Assembly (NCBI GenBank): GCA_944470555.2
Contig: OX104130.1
Location: 42,875,491 to 42,939,490 of the forward strand
Length of the DNA: 64,000 bases
Source of the DNA: Heterobilharzia americana
Lineage: Eukaryota > Platyhelminthes > Trematoda > Strigeidida > Schistosomatidae
Direction: 5' to 3'
Under the pieces are notes generated by a model. It saw only the letters and a program-made list of their open reading frames with translations. It was not told where the DNA came from and searched no databases. Both the position numbers and the translations under genes were made by a program. Below are positions 26,901 to 38,340 of the stretch, piece after piece. The stretch's first letter is position 1, and the number at the start of each line of letters is the position of its first letter.

Positions 26901-27059
26901 GCAACCAGATCTTGAAAAAAGCAACAAAAATGAAATATTAAGAATAAAAGTCGTTCAGCAGAAAACTTTTGTAGATTCGATTTGAAAAATACTTGACGGA
27001 AATCCAACGGTTATACCTCAGATCTGTGTTATTGTTACTATTTATGCTCTTCAATGCGA
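20986..27059. other. Long AT-rich stretch, nothing recognised
   Basis: Six kilobases without a recognised gene or element. At 21996-22028 (minus) ctgatga and gaaac occur at hammerhead-like spacing, but stem II does not pair well. The 86-residue open frame at 25961-26221 shows no family motif and is probably chance. Confidence 0.45.
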
Positions 27060-27727
27060 TTAATAATATTATTTGTCTCTTCGGTTCCTAGTGGAACATA
27101 GAGCTTCAGTAGCATGCTTCCATTCGACTCTCTTCTCCGCAGTCTTTTTAACCTGGCGCCAAGACTCTTCACAAGCTTTCATTTCTTCAAATGATCTCAT
27201 CCATCTTACCTTCACCTCAGACGCCCAACTTGTCGTTTCCCATTTAGTTTCTGCTCAACTACGTGTACTGGCACATGATGTCCCAATCGGTCTTCTCGGT
27301 GTATGCGCAATCTAATCCACATGCATTTTCTTCTCCATATTTGTTAGGTGATGGGTTATTAGTTGGTTCGCTTCCAGAGTTCCATGTTGCTTATCCTTTC
27401 TGGTCATCTGATCTTCATTCACAAGCGTTGGCGGCAGCTGTTGTTCAGTGTCTGTAGTTTGTTGGAAATGCTTTTCTTCATACGCCAAGTATCTTAACCA
27501 TTGCAGAAGCATTGACTTGAGATAATTTTTTTAAAACCCGGATCATGTTCACGCCTTATGCTGAGTGCAGTGAAGTAGATCTCCACACTGACTTCAGGTT
27601 AATGAAGACCTGTCTTGCTTTTCCGATCCTGGTTTTGACGACATCATCTGTGCCGCTACCTGTATTTGAAACAGTGCTGCCTAGGTAGGTAGGCAGGTAG
27701 GTGGGTGGGTAGGTAGGTGAAAGACAC
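27060..27727 (-). mobile_element. RTE-type retrotransposon, 5'-truncated (copy B)
   Basis: It is collinear with the 3' 620 bases of the long RTE copy (49663-50280), from the 3' end mark ggttcctagtggaacata to gtgaaagacac. Minus-strand frames retain scraps of the C-terminal region but have frameshifts. The 3' flank is ATT-rich, as in the other copies. At the truncated 5' side the element ends in an expanded AGGT tetranucleotide tract. 5' truncation is the normal outcome of target-primed reverse transcription. Confidence 0.85.
27676..27720. repeat. (TAGG)n-type tract inside RTE copy B
   Basis: Variants of the tetranucleotide taggt/gaggt repeat about ten times. The same place in copy A (3348-3362) has about four units and in the long copy (50266-50276) about two, so the tract has expanded in this copy. 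Confidence 0.85.
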
Positions 27728-30700
27728 AAACTATAAACCAGTTTCTGAATAAATACTGCAGGTTTACGTTTGCAGACTTGAGTTCGACAAAGACACCAAG
27801 AATCTCGAAACCGATGGTATTAAAATAGTCTCAAGATGTTAAGTTAGATCCTCCGATGACAAAATGCCTAAGGAGTAGCAAAAAGGAAAGTGTAAAAAAT
27901 TGTTCTAATGAATGAATCGTCAATAATTACCTAGGAAAGTGAGAAAGAGAACAAAGTGATAGCAGAACTGGAAAACAATTAACATTTTTTGGCAAGTAGG
28001 ATGTTGGCTTGAATTCATGAAATGCCAGTGTCTTGTCCATTAGTAAACTGTTAGCACATGTCCTTGCAAAACCTTCAGCATTAGTCCTTGTTTTCCCCTC
28101 AACTTTAAAATTTCACCTAACAGATTTCCATCATCGGTCAACTTCCATATAAGTCGATATCTGGTTGAACAGTTGCATGATTATAGCACTTGTTTAAGGA
28201 GAAGTGCCAGTGTTATTTTACTCACCAAATTAGATGTATTCAGTTTCTTCATTTGCACTTTATATGCTTGTTGTTTCATGCTCATTTTCAAAGGTATTGA
28301 CTGAGGCAGTCTGCGTTTACCAATTTTCTTGTAGATGAAGTAAGATATGTCAACCAATGAAAAGTATATACATGTTCCTTGGTACATTATCGATCACCTC
28401 CAATTTTTATTATCAGTAAACTATGAACAAAAATAAAAACCCTTTTTTAAGTGTAAAAAATAGACTGTCTAGTGTATCTCACCTATATGAAAATGCACAC
28501 ATTCATGAAGAAACCTTGTAAACCGAATGAAATTTCTCATATTTGAAGTGCAGTAACATTTTTCTATCACTCAGTTTCCAAGTGTCATTTTACAGTTTTC
28601 TTTCCGCCTGTCAGTTGGCTTTTCCGTTTTTGTTTAGGTATCCAGATTGTGTTTCCAAATAAAAATTCATTGAGTTTGGAACCGGACAAGTAAATTCTCA
28701 CTAGAATGGAATTATAATCTAATTTATTAAAAATATTAGAATTCAAAGGGATGGTAATACTTGGTAATATTGAGAACCCCGTCAAATATATAAATTTATA
28801 TGACCAACTGTTCCTGCTATTAGTCTAGTAATCTGCAGACTCATCTATGCATACAGTTCTACTTGAAGGACTGCTGATATTAGTTTCTTCATATGTGTTA
28901 GGAATTTCACTACTTTTAGGATGAATCATAGGTAGCAAATGACGAGCAATTTCACACATGTAATATTTTCAGCCTTCCATTACTTGATACAAATTGAAAC
29001 ATGCAAATAATTTATCTTTTACGGTTTATTTGAAAAAGTGTCTCTGAGTGTTCGGACCTCTGCAAGAAAAAACTTCTGGTATTACAAACATCTTCTATAG
29101 GATCCAGAAATTACCTCACAGTAATATCACACGTTTCACAACACAGCCATTGCTCATTTGTTGCACAACAATGACTGTATTGGATAATGTGACACTTGAA
29201 CTTGCAATGGTATACTGGTAACAGTGAAACGTTTGTAACGGTAAAACGTCTCTCAGAAGAAATTTGAAAAACAAGAAGTATCATTTCTTTAACTGCATGT
29301 GGACGCGATCATTTTGCTTAACTGGTGTTCTACGTAACAACGACTGCTGCCAGGTACAAATTGCTGGGAGCAGTTATTTACACGGTGAAACCACATGATT
29401 CATACCTAACTCAACGAACTGCCAAAAATGCGTTTCTGTTTCGTGTAATTCTCCTCAAAGAACAAAAGGTTATTCTTGTTACCTTGTGTCAAGCACAGAT
29501 CTCGTGATGACTGATTGCATAGGTAATCGGTTCGTCTTTTTCCATGGGATATTCTTCTCCTGATAGATGAAGCTGAAACCGAAAGTGAATAAAGTCAGTT
29601 TTCAGTATTCAACAAGGAAATTTGTCAATAAATCTTACTTTTGTGCTTGAGTTCAATTCAAAATGAGGTGAGCCATGGTAATTTTATATTCGTTCAGACG
29701 GTTATTGCTTTAAAGTTGTAAAAAAAACGACGGCGGGAAACAAATTTCGGAAACACAAACGATTTGGAATAAAAATTAACTTTTGTTCATGTTAAGTCGG
29801 GGCATGCGTTTTAGCCTTATGATGTTAATAAAATCTATGGAGTAGTTATTGGGTTGGTGATGCTGCTAATCCTTACATATCTATCCGATTGCTGAAGGTT
29901 ACTTAGGTTTGAAGTCAGTTGTGAAAAATTCCCTGGTTACTAAATCGCAAGATCATACGAAGGTGAAGTGTGCGAAGTAGTATTCTGTTCAATTGTTGTG
30001 ACAGATATCATAAGCGCAAAAACAAGATACAAAATTCCTGAAAAATGTAACTTGGAAGGTGGAGAAATCTATAAAGCAAAAGTGTATCAGCGTAAAGAGC
30101 AAACAGGATCAATTTTGACGTAATTTCGTCAAATGACAAACTTGATACACTGATTTTAAACTACTCATTCGAGTAAAGTAATATTTCACCAATAATTATG
30201 AAAAACCTAGTTTATTTAAAATAAAACGTCACATGTATCACATTATACTATGCAAAGCTTCAATAAGGAACTTGCAAGATATCATAAATTCATGAAATTT
30301 CGTAACTACCTTTTCAAATAAGTAAAAGCTGCAAAAACAATAGAATTTATGTTCAAAGAAACCCATGCAACGTACCTTGATGATCAAAATGCAAATAGCA
30401 ATTGATAAAAATGATGAACGAAATCATACATGGTAATGAAATTCGGATGAAATCAACTATTTACATAAATTCGAATTATCCCATATTTACATCGATTACA
30501 ATCCTATAACGTGAAAAATTGAAAAAAAGAGTGAAACAATTTTTTTAAGTTTTATGAGAAAGCGTTTTAATATGTTCTTGATTATAATTTAAGGATAGAA
30601 TCTAATAAAATGAAAATAACATCAACGTTATATTATCCTGTGTGAACCTTCACTACGACTAATCTTTCCGTCAACGTAACAGCTTAAAGGCTGAAATTGA

Positions 30701-32391
30701 TTGATTGTCTCATTTTCCGTGGCAAAAAACATATTTACATGTTACTTCTTTTTATCTGATAAACTGACTAAAGAATTTTATTTCACCGAGGAAAGGCCTC
30801 AAGAAAATTATCACCCTTATAATTTTACAGATAAAGGTAACGGGAAAAATATGATTTACTAATCCAGAGAATAAACTTGCATTACGTGAATAGTACAGTG
30901 GCAAAGATTCCAGTATCAAGATTGAGTTGCATTAGGTTTTCAATATCTGAGAGAACACTAGTTTCTTTATGCCTTCGGATGCATCTTGTTGTTGTTTAGC
31001 AACAATGGCAAAACGTAGGTTTTGGATCCCTTGTTGATAGAATTCAACTATCCAATACCAAAACGTGTGCTTCTCCAAATAAAATTCTGAATAGATTATG
31101 AAACGAATCAGGTTAACTAGAGAATAAGAACTTCACTTTCCTGGGAAGCAAGTCAGTTTTTTCTTATGAAAAACAAAGCGTCCATTATAGCAGCGGAAAC
31201 TTAATAGCTTAACCTAAGATTTTGCTCACCAACTTACACATTCATGCCAGAATGACTGCATCAATAAGATTGATAGGACGACTGAGACTGAATTTCGTGA
31301 ACTCACTTCTAATGAGCCAAGTATAAAACGGCCAAACTGTCAATTTAAATAAATGAAAAAGCACAACAGTTCTAATTTACCTAGATTCTTGACAGTGATT
31401 GCTCTCAGAATAATTAATCTGAATCCCTTTATCTAAAGACAGACAGCCGTTAGTCTCCTACTTCTATAATATCCATCAATTTGGTTTATTATTCAAAACA
31501 GACTCTCCTAAAGTATTTTGATGTTTTTTTAAAAGTTTTGCCTCCCTTTTATTACTGATTTTAAAATCAATTCCAGCTTCATCTGCCCAACTTATTTATC
31601 CGATCTAAACTAATTTGACCGCAACCCATGCCATGCTTTGAACTTGTACTTGTTTAATCTTCAGCTCAACACATCTAACCTTTTTTTATTCCTTTTTTCA
31701 ATTTTCCGCGTTGCAGGATTGTAATCCATGTAAATATTGGATAACTCATCCTAATTTTGTTACTGTGTATCATTTTGCTAATCATCTTTTACTACTGGAC
31801 TATTTATGTCTCAGGCATTAGGCCAGGCTGAATGCATTTCCTTGTATATAAAGTGCATAGTTTCTGTAATTTCTTTGTATTTGAAATAATGGTAACGCAA
31901 TTTCATAAATTTATGGTATCTTGCAGAATTTACTGTTCAACCTTTCAGTCTTGAAACGATTTACATTCAAGATGGGAATCTTTGATTCCAGCGAATAAAG
32001 TGAAGCGTATCTAACTGGGATTTAATCTTAACCTGATGTTATTGTGCTTGCCTAAAAACATTTGTGACAGACATCAAATACTATTTGTTGTAACTGCGTT
32101 CCGTATGATTTTCCTGCATGTGTGAATAGCGACTGAAATATGTGAAAAATTTTACAATAATCCCTTTCCAAACAGGCACACGGAGAATTTCAAAATGAAG
32201 TTACTGTTGTCATGTATCACTTATTTTGTATTTATTCTGCCCAATGGTTTTCATTATCAGTGAGAAATTTATATAATTTTCCCTAACGTCTAAATTGTAA
32301 ACCTCAATCTTTTCAGAGCCTATTTACGTTAGCTGCACTCTAAGAGATAATCCATGAAGTTAATTCATTCACTCAGTAATGAATAATGTTT
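27728..32391. other. No recognised feature
   Basis: About 4.7 kb of AT-rich DNA. Several short open frames (28181-28387, 28585-28785 minus; 29325-29507 plus) lack motifs. A short echo of the R1 variant lies at 30004-30020. Confidence 0.45.
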
Positions 32392-32702
32392 TATATTATT
32401 ATTGTTTATCCCTTGGGTCCCTAGTGGAATATGGAGCTTCAGTAGCACATCTCCAGTGCACTCTCTTCTCTGCAATCTTTTGAACTTGGCTCCACAACAG
32501 CCCAGAAGCTCTCATTTCCTTTTCGCACCATCTCCTCTATGTCACCCTCGGACGTCCAACTCGTCGCTTCCCATGGGGGTTCCACTCGAGGGACTGGCCT
32601 GACACGTGATATCCCCAGTCGGCCTCCTCAGTGTATGCCCAATCCTCCCTTTTGAGTTGAATCTTTCTGTTATGATCCGGGAGGAGATTGGTTCCCACTC
32701 CA
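32392..32702 (-). mobile_element. RTE-type retrotransposon with internal deletion (copy C)
   Basis: The first 250 bases (32392 to about 32645) match the 3' end of the RTE family. At about 32645 the text jumps, in the same orientation, to a block (cttttgagttgaatc ... ggagattggttccca) that corresponds to about 52085-52140 of the long copy, inside the endonuclease region. More than 2 kb, including all of RT, is therefore missing. A non-autonomous derivative or a deletion after insertion would both explain it. Confidence 0.75.
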
Positions 32703-33589
32703 TGACAGGCGAGGTTAATGAATAATGTCAGCATCTTTGCTTTGATATAAAAGTGAACTTGATGGAAACGAAATCGACTTGAAGGTGTCACTTTAAAGAT
32801 ATTTCTTTAAAATAATAACTGTGAAAACATTGTTTATACCACAACAAAAAGCTCATTAACGTTATTATAAAACAGCTAATAAGATTTGCGAAAGCTAATA
32901 GGATACTACTACTTTTCCATTGACAGTGAGTAAGTGGATGTAGGTGACAGAGAATCATGAGCGCATTTCTACAATACTTAACTGTCATTATCCAGTGGTA
33001 TTTTTATCATCACAATGGCGCTTTGGAATCAGAAACAACTTTTGTCATAAATTAAGTCCTTGAGATTACTATTAAGCTTCAAAGAACTTGAGCTTGAAGT
33101 CTTTCCAATATATTGATTTATATTTCTTTTGAAAATAATGATGATAGGCTTAACATGCACATAACATCTTATTCGCAATACTTTGGATTAACTTATGCTT
33201 CGCGCTATATGAAAATACAAAAAACTTTGTTATAAGCTTAGCATAAGAACGCTGCGACTAAATCATCACAAATTATTTTAATTACGTCTTATTAAGCTGT
33301 TTTCACTTTTAAATACATAATAATAAATGTGCAACATTCAGAAACGCTTTATCACCCTTCATGAAGCAGGTTTTTGTGGCCAGCTATGAAACATACTAAT
33401 TACGTAGGCAATTATTATAGTACTCGACTATTCAGTCTGACGTAGATGGTTAGGTATGGTGTTAATGTGAAATAAGCTATTGAATCCTAATGAAACTAAT
33501 GGTTCACACTCAGTTTTACAATAAGAAAATGTACGTATAATTATGCTAAAGAAAGAAGCAAAGAAATTATGATTACTTATACTCGCAAG
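32703..33589. other. No recognised feature
   Basis: AT-rich DNA between an RTE fragment and a SINE; no motif recognised. Confidence 0.4.
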
Positions 33590-33785
33590 TGGAAAGGATA
33601 TTAGTTCAAGAAAGCAATAGTCATTGACTGACACTGACTGGAGCGCCACTAAAAACCTAAGAGTTTGGGGTTGTTGTTTCATCCTCGTCCCAAATTCTTC
33701 AGCAGTGAACAGCTATAGCCTTGCTATCTATTAAGCCTAGGACCGTCAGATCTTATAAACACCACGTTACTAATGAGCAACTGAG
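33590..33785 (-). mobile_element. Hammerhead SINE, minus strand, decayed
   Basis: On the minus strand a box-A-like TTGCTCATTAG (33770-33780) and an eroded box B (33728-33737) precede a hammerhead region. CTGAAGA (33696-33702) fits CUGANGA and GAAAC (33676-33680) is intact. Stem II (AUUU/GGAU) pairs only through two G-U wobbles. The bases where the UH cleavage triplet should lie read AAC, so cleavage is unlikely. The text after it (taggttttt-agtgg) resembles the 3' part of the plus-strand SINE at 34855. Confidence 0.55.
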
Positions 33786-34854
33786 TTTCAGCCTGATGTT
33801 CCATATCTTCCTCCTTCTAACAATTCCTGTTCTGATGATCTGCCTAACACTAGAACACAACAGCTTTCTAGCAATCTCAGCTTTATCATGGTTCTTCAAC
33901 TGAATGGGACTTTCAAAAACAGTCAATCCCCAAAAAACATCAAAAGAACTTGAGTCTAAAACATACCTACCATAGATAATCACATACTAACCAGTAAAAA
34001 CGTTTTGGCTATTAAAGTAACTAGATTATTAATAACGCTGGATAACATAGACACAGTTGAAGAGCGTACACATCATATTCTTAATCTATGCAAACATTGT
34101 GGTCTTATGTTGACCATTCAGAGCATTTAACAAATATTCATGCAGAGCTTCAAAGGGTGCAAACTAGTGTTTACTTGGAGTTGAAAACGCCAAACCGATG
34201 TTCATACAAAAACGGCAGAATGACCTTGATTGAACAAAATAGTCAGTCCACAGCAAAACAGTAGCGTACTCAGTATGTAGCAAGTGGGGACCTAGAAGGA
34301 ATTGTAGTTATTCATTTATTTATTATCATCGTTTGATAGTTTGATTTCAGATTGAATGCATGCTAAATCGCTGACAATAAGAATCCTAACTGATAATATG
34401 CTTTGCATATACGTGACAAACAACATAAACGAGGTGAATTATGTTGCATTACTAACAAAACTGTTGTTATTACCCGTTTCTTTGAAGCACAATAATAACT
34501 ATAAATATTTATGGCGAGAACTCAATAAAAATATTCAAGATTTATAAGAAAGAAATTTACAATATTTTTTTCATCTTGGAAAGTTTTTTGATGCTCAATT
34601 TTCCCTGATTATTTCAAGTTACTATCAAATGATCTGAGAAATATCTTTCTTTCTCACTGGAAATTTGAAGCACTGAATAAATGAGTATCTGAAAAGAGCT
34701 ATATTACAAACTTGTAACTTCAATGAATAAACAGTTTTCTGATATTTCGGTAAAATTAAGATTCTGCAGTACAAACAGCCTAAAATATAGGAATACTAAG
34801 AGTTCTTAGAATCGTTATGTGAAGTGAATACTTGTTGCACATAGTACTTTAGCA
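33786..34854. other. Spacer between two divergent SINEs
   Basis: AT-rich DNA with no recognised feature; the open frame at 34356-34547 has no motif. Confidence 0.4.
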
Positions 34855-35050
34855 GTGTTAACCATTCAGCTACTGGACCGTGAGACCGGAAGGTTTTGAG
34901 TTCGATCTCTAGTGAGTTTGTGAGTATATACACTTTAGAAACTCCGTGCTAAGATGAAGCAGCCGTTCAATACTCATTGGTTTTCAGAAGTTCTGCAAAT
35001 GGTGTCAGTCTGCGACGAATACTACCTTGAAACGAAGTATCCATTGACCT
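34855..35050 (+). mobile_element. Hammerhead SINE, plus strand, decayed
   Basis: A degenerate box A region (34862-34875) is followed by a good box B, gagttcgatct (34898-34908). A hammerhead remnant at 34932-34968 reads ctttagaaactcc-gtgctaagat-gaagc-agccgttc, which aligns with CUGANGA, stem II and GAAAC of the better copies but has changes in every element. It is probably inactive. The next stretch, cattggttttcag, matches the family 3' text. Confidence 0.55.
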
Positions 35051-35926
35051 CAAGATATATTCCTTCTATATTTTGCATTCATTCAAGAATGAAAATTTTC
35101 AAATTCATTGCAACAATTACTTAGTTTAGTTAAAAACTGACAAAAAATGAATAGAGTTAGTATCTAGTAGAGCCACTGGTTTGGTTTGTTATACAATCTT
35201 ACCATAATAACATTGAAATATGTTTGAGAATGCTGTCGTCTTCCGTAACTATCATTATAAAGTAGTAACTTAGGTTTTGATAGACAAACAGAAGGGTGAT
35301 TCGACAAAATTAACATGTTCTAAAACGATAACAGTAATGATCACTTCGTTCTTGACATTATGTCTAGTGTAATTTGTTGTTTTCAGTAAGTAGTATTTCA
35401 CCATGCGAAACGCAGGTTGAGAATATCTTGAACATAAACGAGAATACATTACATGATTCAAAGACATATTTTAATCTATAAAACCAGTTGGAAAGGTAAA
35501 ATCTTATCTAACACATTCAGTAGAATCTTCTGCCAAACTGGAGGTCAAGTCGGCCACCTAATTGTTTTAACTGAAGCGATATTTTGATTCAACATCTGTT
35601 TAACTTATTTCGGTGAAAGAAAATAAAAAATTGTTTTTAATTTCCTGAGCTGTTGCACTAACAATCAGAATATCCATCAGCTTTATGATAAATACTAAAT
35701 TTACAAAATATATGTTTATTGACCCATTTATTCCACTTTAGGCTTGTGGTTTATTCAGTGTCTTTCACCTAGTTCAAGTCTATCTGGACAATTAAATTAT
35801 AAATAACTGTATCTAACATAATTTTAAATAATTGTACAAAAATATCACCACGACAACTACTGATCAATTAGTATAACTTTTAGAAATTATGTTATCAAAT
35901 TCAATCGAATGTTATTTCTATTACAG
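35051..35926. other. No recognised feature
   Basis: AT-rich DNA with no motif; the minus-strand open frame at 35270-35467 is probably chance. Confidence 0.4.
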
Positions 35927-36024
35927 CCACGTTTCAAGGGAAGCTTGAAAGTAAATTATTTCAGCTAGTCATTCAGCCACCTTCAGGAAGTGAATGTGAA
36001 CAATTAAGGCAAGGATATATTTAC
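35927..36024 (+). CDS. Candidate internal exon, function unknown
   Basis: A plausible acceptor (ttatttctattacag, ending at 35926) is followed by a frame open to 36072, with non-low-complexity text such as KLFQLVIQPPSGSECEQL. A possible donor follows ttac at 36025 (gtaaac), or later after 36043 (gtaataa). The composition looks more protein-like than the surroundings. No family was recognised and no neighbouring exon was found, so this may be chance or part of an unrecognised element. Confidence 0.25.
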
Positions 36025-36488
36025 GTAAACAGTGTTAGGACTGGTAATAACGTTATTGAAAGTCAAAAGTGCTAAGATCTAAAACATTCATTACGAAATA
36101 TTTACTCCTATTTATAAATCGTTTTATGAATTGGTTGTTTATATGTTGAGAAATGATTCGAAAGTGTCATTAGAAAGTGTAGTTAAAATATTTTGACGCA
36201 TTTGAAGTGGTTTATCAATCAAAGGAAAAAATGACCACCAAACTAAATTCTCAGTGAACTATTAATGTAAGAGAAAAACGGGCTCTGCGGTAGAGTATGC
36301 TTATATATTAAACTGTTACTTTTAAATGGAACACAGTGACACTGAATGAAGTTTTCAGCAGAATTTTTTGTTCACATTCGTATCAAAGCAATCATACAAC
36401 TTTCAAACTTCTTTTATCTTGTCTAACAACTCACTCATCTATTTCAGTGATAGTAAAGTTTTCCATATATGTCAACAATATGTGATGA

Positions 36489-36655
36489 GTCATTCCTGTT
36501 ATATGTGTTAGGTGTGAATTCAATGAATAGAGGTTCTGAGGTCAATCTCTCCTTCTACCTAGCAATACCGCGTTTAGAATTGTTATCATATCCTACCCTA
36601 TAGTGCGATTATGGGTCAGTGAATGTGGAGCGATACCCAAATCTTTCTGTAAATT
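36489..36655 (+). repeat. Dispersed repeat R2, second copy
   Basis: Collinear with 19806-19960: cattcctgttatatgtgtta, then aattcaatgaa, ggtcaatctctcc and cacctaa-like text. The right terminal inverted repeat seen at 19994-20030 is absent here. The copy ends where the Penelope-like relic begins, so it was probably cut by that element or truncated earlier. Confidence 0.5.
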
Positions 36656-36656
36656 A

Positions 36657-38340
36657 CTTATCTTGGAAGGGTTAACCACTGTGTTTCGCTAAATGTTTTT
36701 ATCCTCCTATTCTGATTTACCCAGACTGACCACTTTGACCTACATAACTGACCTCACAATCATTATATGATATTTGGTACATTATCTTTTCTTACTGGCT
36801 CTGCTAGATCTTTTAGCCTGCAAAAATTTCTTTTTTAGCGGCTTTGTGGGTTGAAATGCCATCCTAATCCCAGCATTGTTGTTAAGTATGATTTCTGATG
36901 GTTTTTATACGGCAACATTACAGAGGACATGAATTCCCTCTTGGGCATTTTGCAATCACCACTAACATTACCACTCTTACTCTTAGCAGTACTCATAATC
37001 GCTTTAATAAATTCCGGAGAGTAGTCGTTTGAGATTAGTATCTCTGTGATGCACTTCAGTTCCTTATCTAGGTTTTCTGATACACTAGTCAGGCTCCTAA
37101 TCCGACTAATTCGACACTTTATGAAGCCTACCTTGACAGATATAAAGTAAGATAATGTAAAATTCAAACATCTATTAGAATGTGTTGGTTTCTGAAAAAT
37201 ATCCGAATCTTAGCTTTCATCTTCTGTTCTCATGATTTTGCAATCTAACATGGATAATTCTCATTCTTCATTTTTTAGTTCATTGTTGAATTGAATTGGA
37301 TCTACTACCATGTTGATGCGTGTGAAAAATCTCCGGATGAGTCCTGATTTCAACACATTAACTGTGTCATTTACATACCACCACCATACTTTAGGGTGAG
37401 TTTGAACTTTTCTAATGCCATTTGTTTCCAGTAGTCAATAAACATGTCTTCTAAGACCAGGGATATTTGAAATCCTATCACTACTCTTCCTGTTTCTTTC
37501 TATATTTTACCTTGAAATTCGAAAACTGAGGAAGTTAGACGTACCTGTATCCCTAGCATAATTGCTCTAACATAAACGTTAGTTTTATTCCTGAGTTCAA
37601 GGTCAGGTGGGAGTTTCTTTCTGATTGCCTCAAGTGTCATATTGATTTATTTATTTGGAAAGGGACTTATCAGATCAAAACTGGTCATCGTTTGTCCCAC
37701 CAACAATAGTATACCATTCAGTCTGTGTTTCATTTCAAATGAACCGGTAAACTTAGATTTTGAGTGACTTCTAGTATGATACAGCTTTGTAGCTGAATAT
37801 CCAGATGACTGATATGTTGGTGTGTTTCTAAAGCCTACTATTGGTCTTTTTTATTAACTTTAATGGTGCCATACATTCTACTGGGATTAATTTTTGGCAT
37901 TAAATTAAACCGCCATGACTCATCCAGAGATGGCTTCATTCGGCATATTAGATCAGCTGTGAACTTTGTAATCTAATTCGTAACTATGTCTGCAGGTGTT
38001 TTAATTTTCACACATGCTCCTGTTTCTATTTGCTCATTGACTTTTTTCAAATGGTTTGCCTTATCCATAACTACTATTGAGTTGCCTTTGTCAGATTTGG
38101 GAATTACAATACCAGTGTCACTTTCCAAATTTCTCAGCCAAAATACTTCCGGTCTCTTTAAGTTCTTCCTCCCTTTCCTTTGGTACTTTAGTGTCAGTAC
38201 ACATTGTGCACTCATCATATTGAGCTCAGTGCTACTCTTGTACTGGGTATGACATCAAGTTTGAGTTGAGCTACTGCTACGTTGAAGCTTAGTCTTTTCA
38301 ACCATAGAATTAAGCTGGATTAAAGGAAGAGTTTTCGAGA
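36657..38340 (-). mobile_element. Penelope-like element relic (RT plus GIY-YIG remnants)
   Basis: Pieces occur in PLE order on the minus strand. IVIPKSDKGNSIVVMDKA (38100-38160 region) matches the N-terminal RT block of Penelope-like elements. SFDLISPF corresponds to RT motif A (about 37660-37690), and an E-D-M-F-I-D-Y-W stretch to the segment before motif C. YVNDT at 37363-37377 is the YVDD box with the first Asp replaced by Asn. The post-RT segment lies at 36835-37167. YNDCEVSYVGQSG (about 36735-36775) is the start of a GIY-YIG endonuclease. Stops and frameshifts separate the blocks, so neither enzyme should be made. The family is well supported; the exact subfamily is not. Confidence 0.8.
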
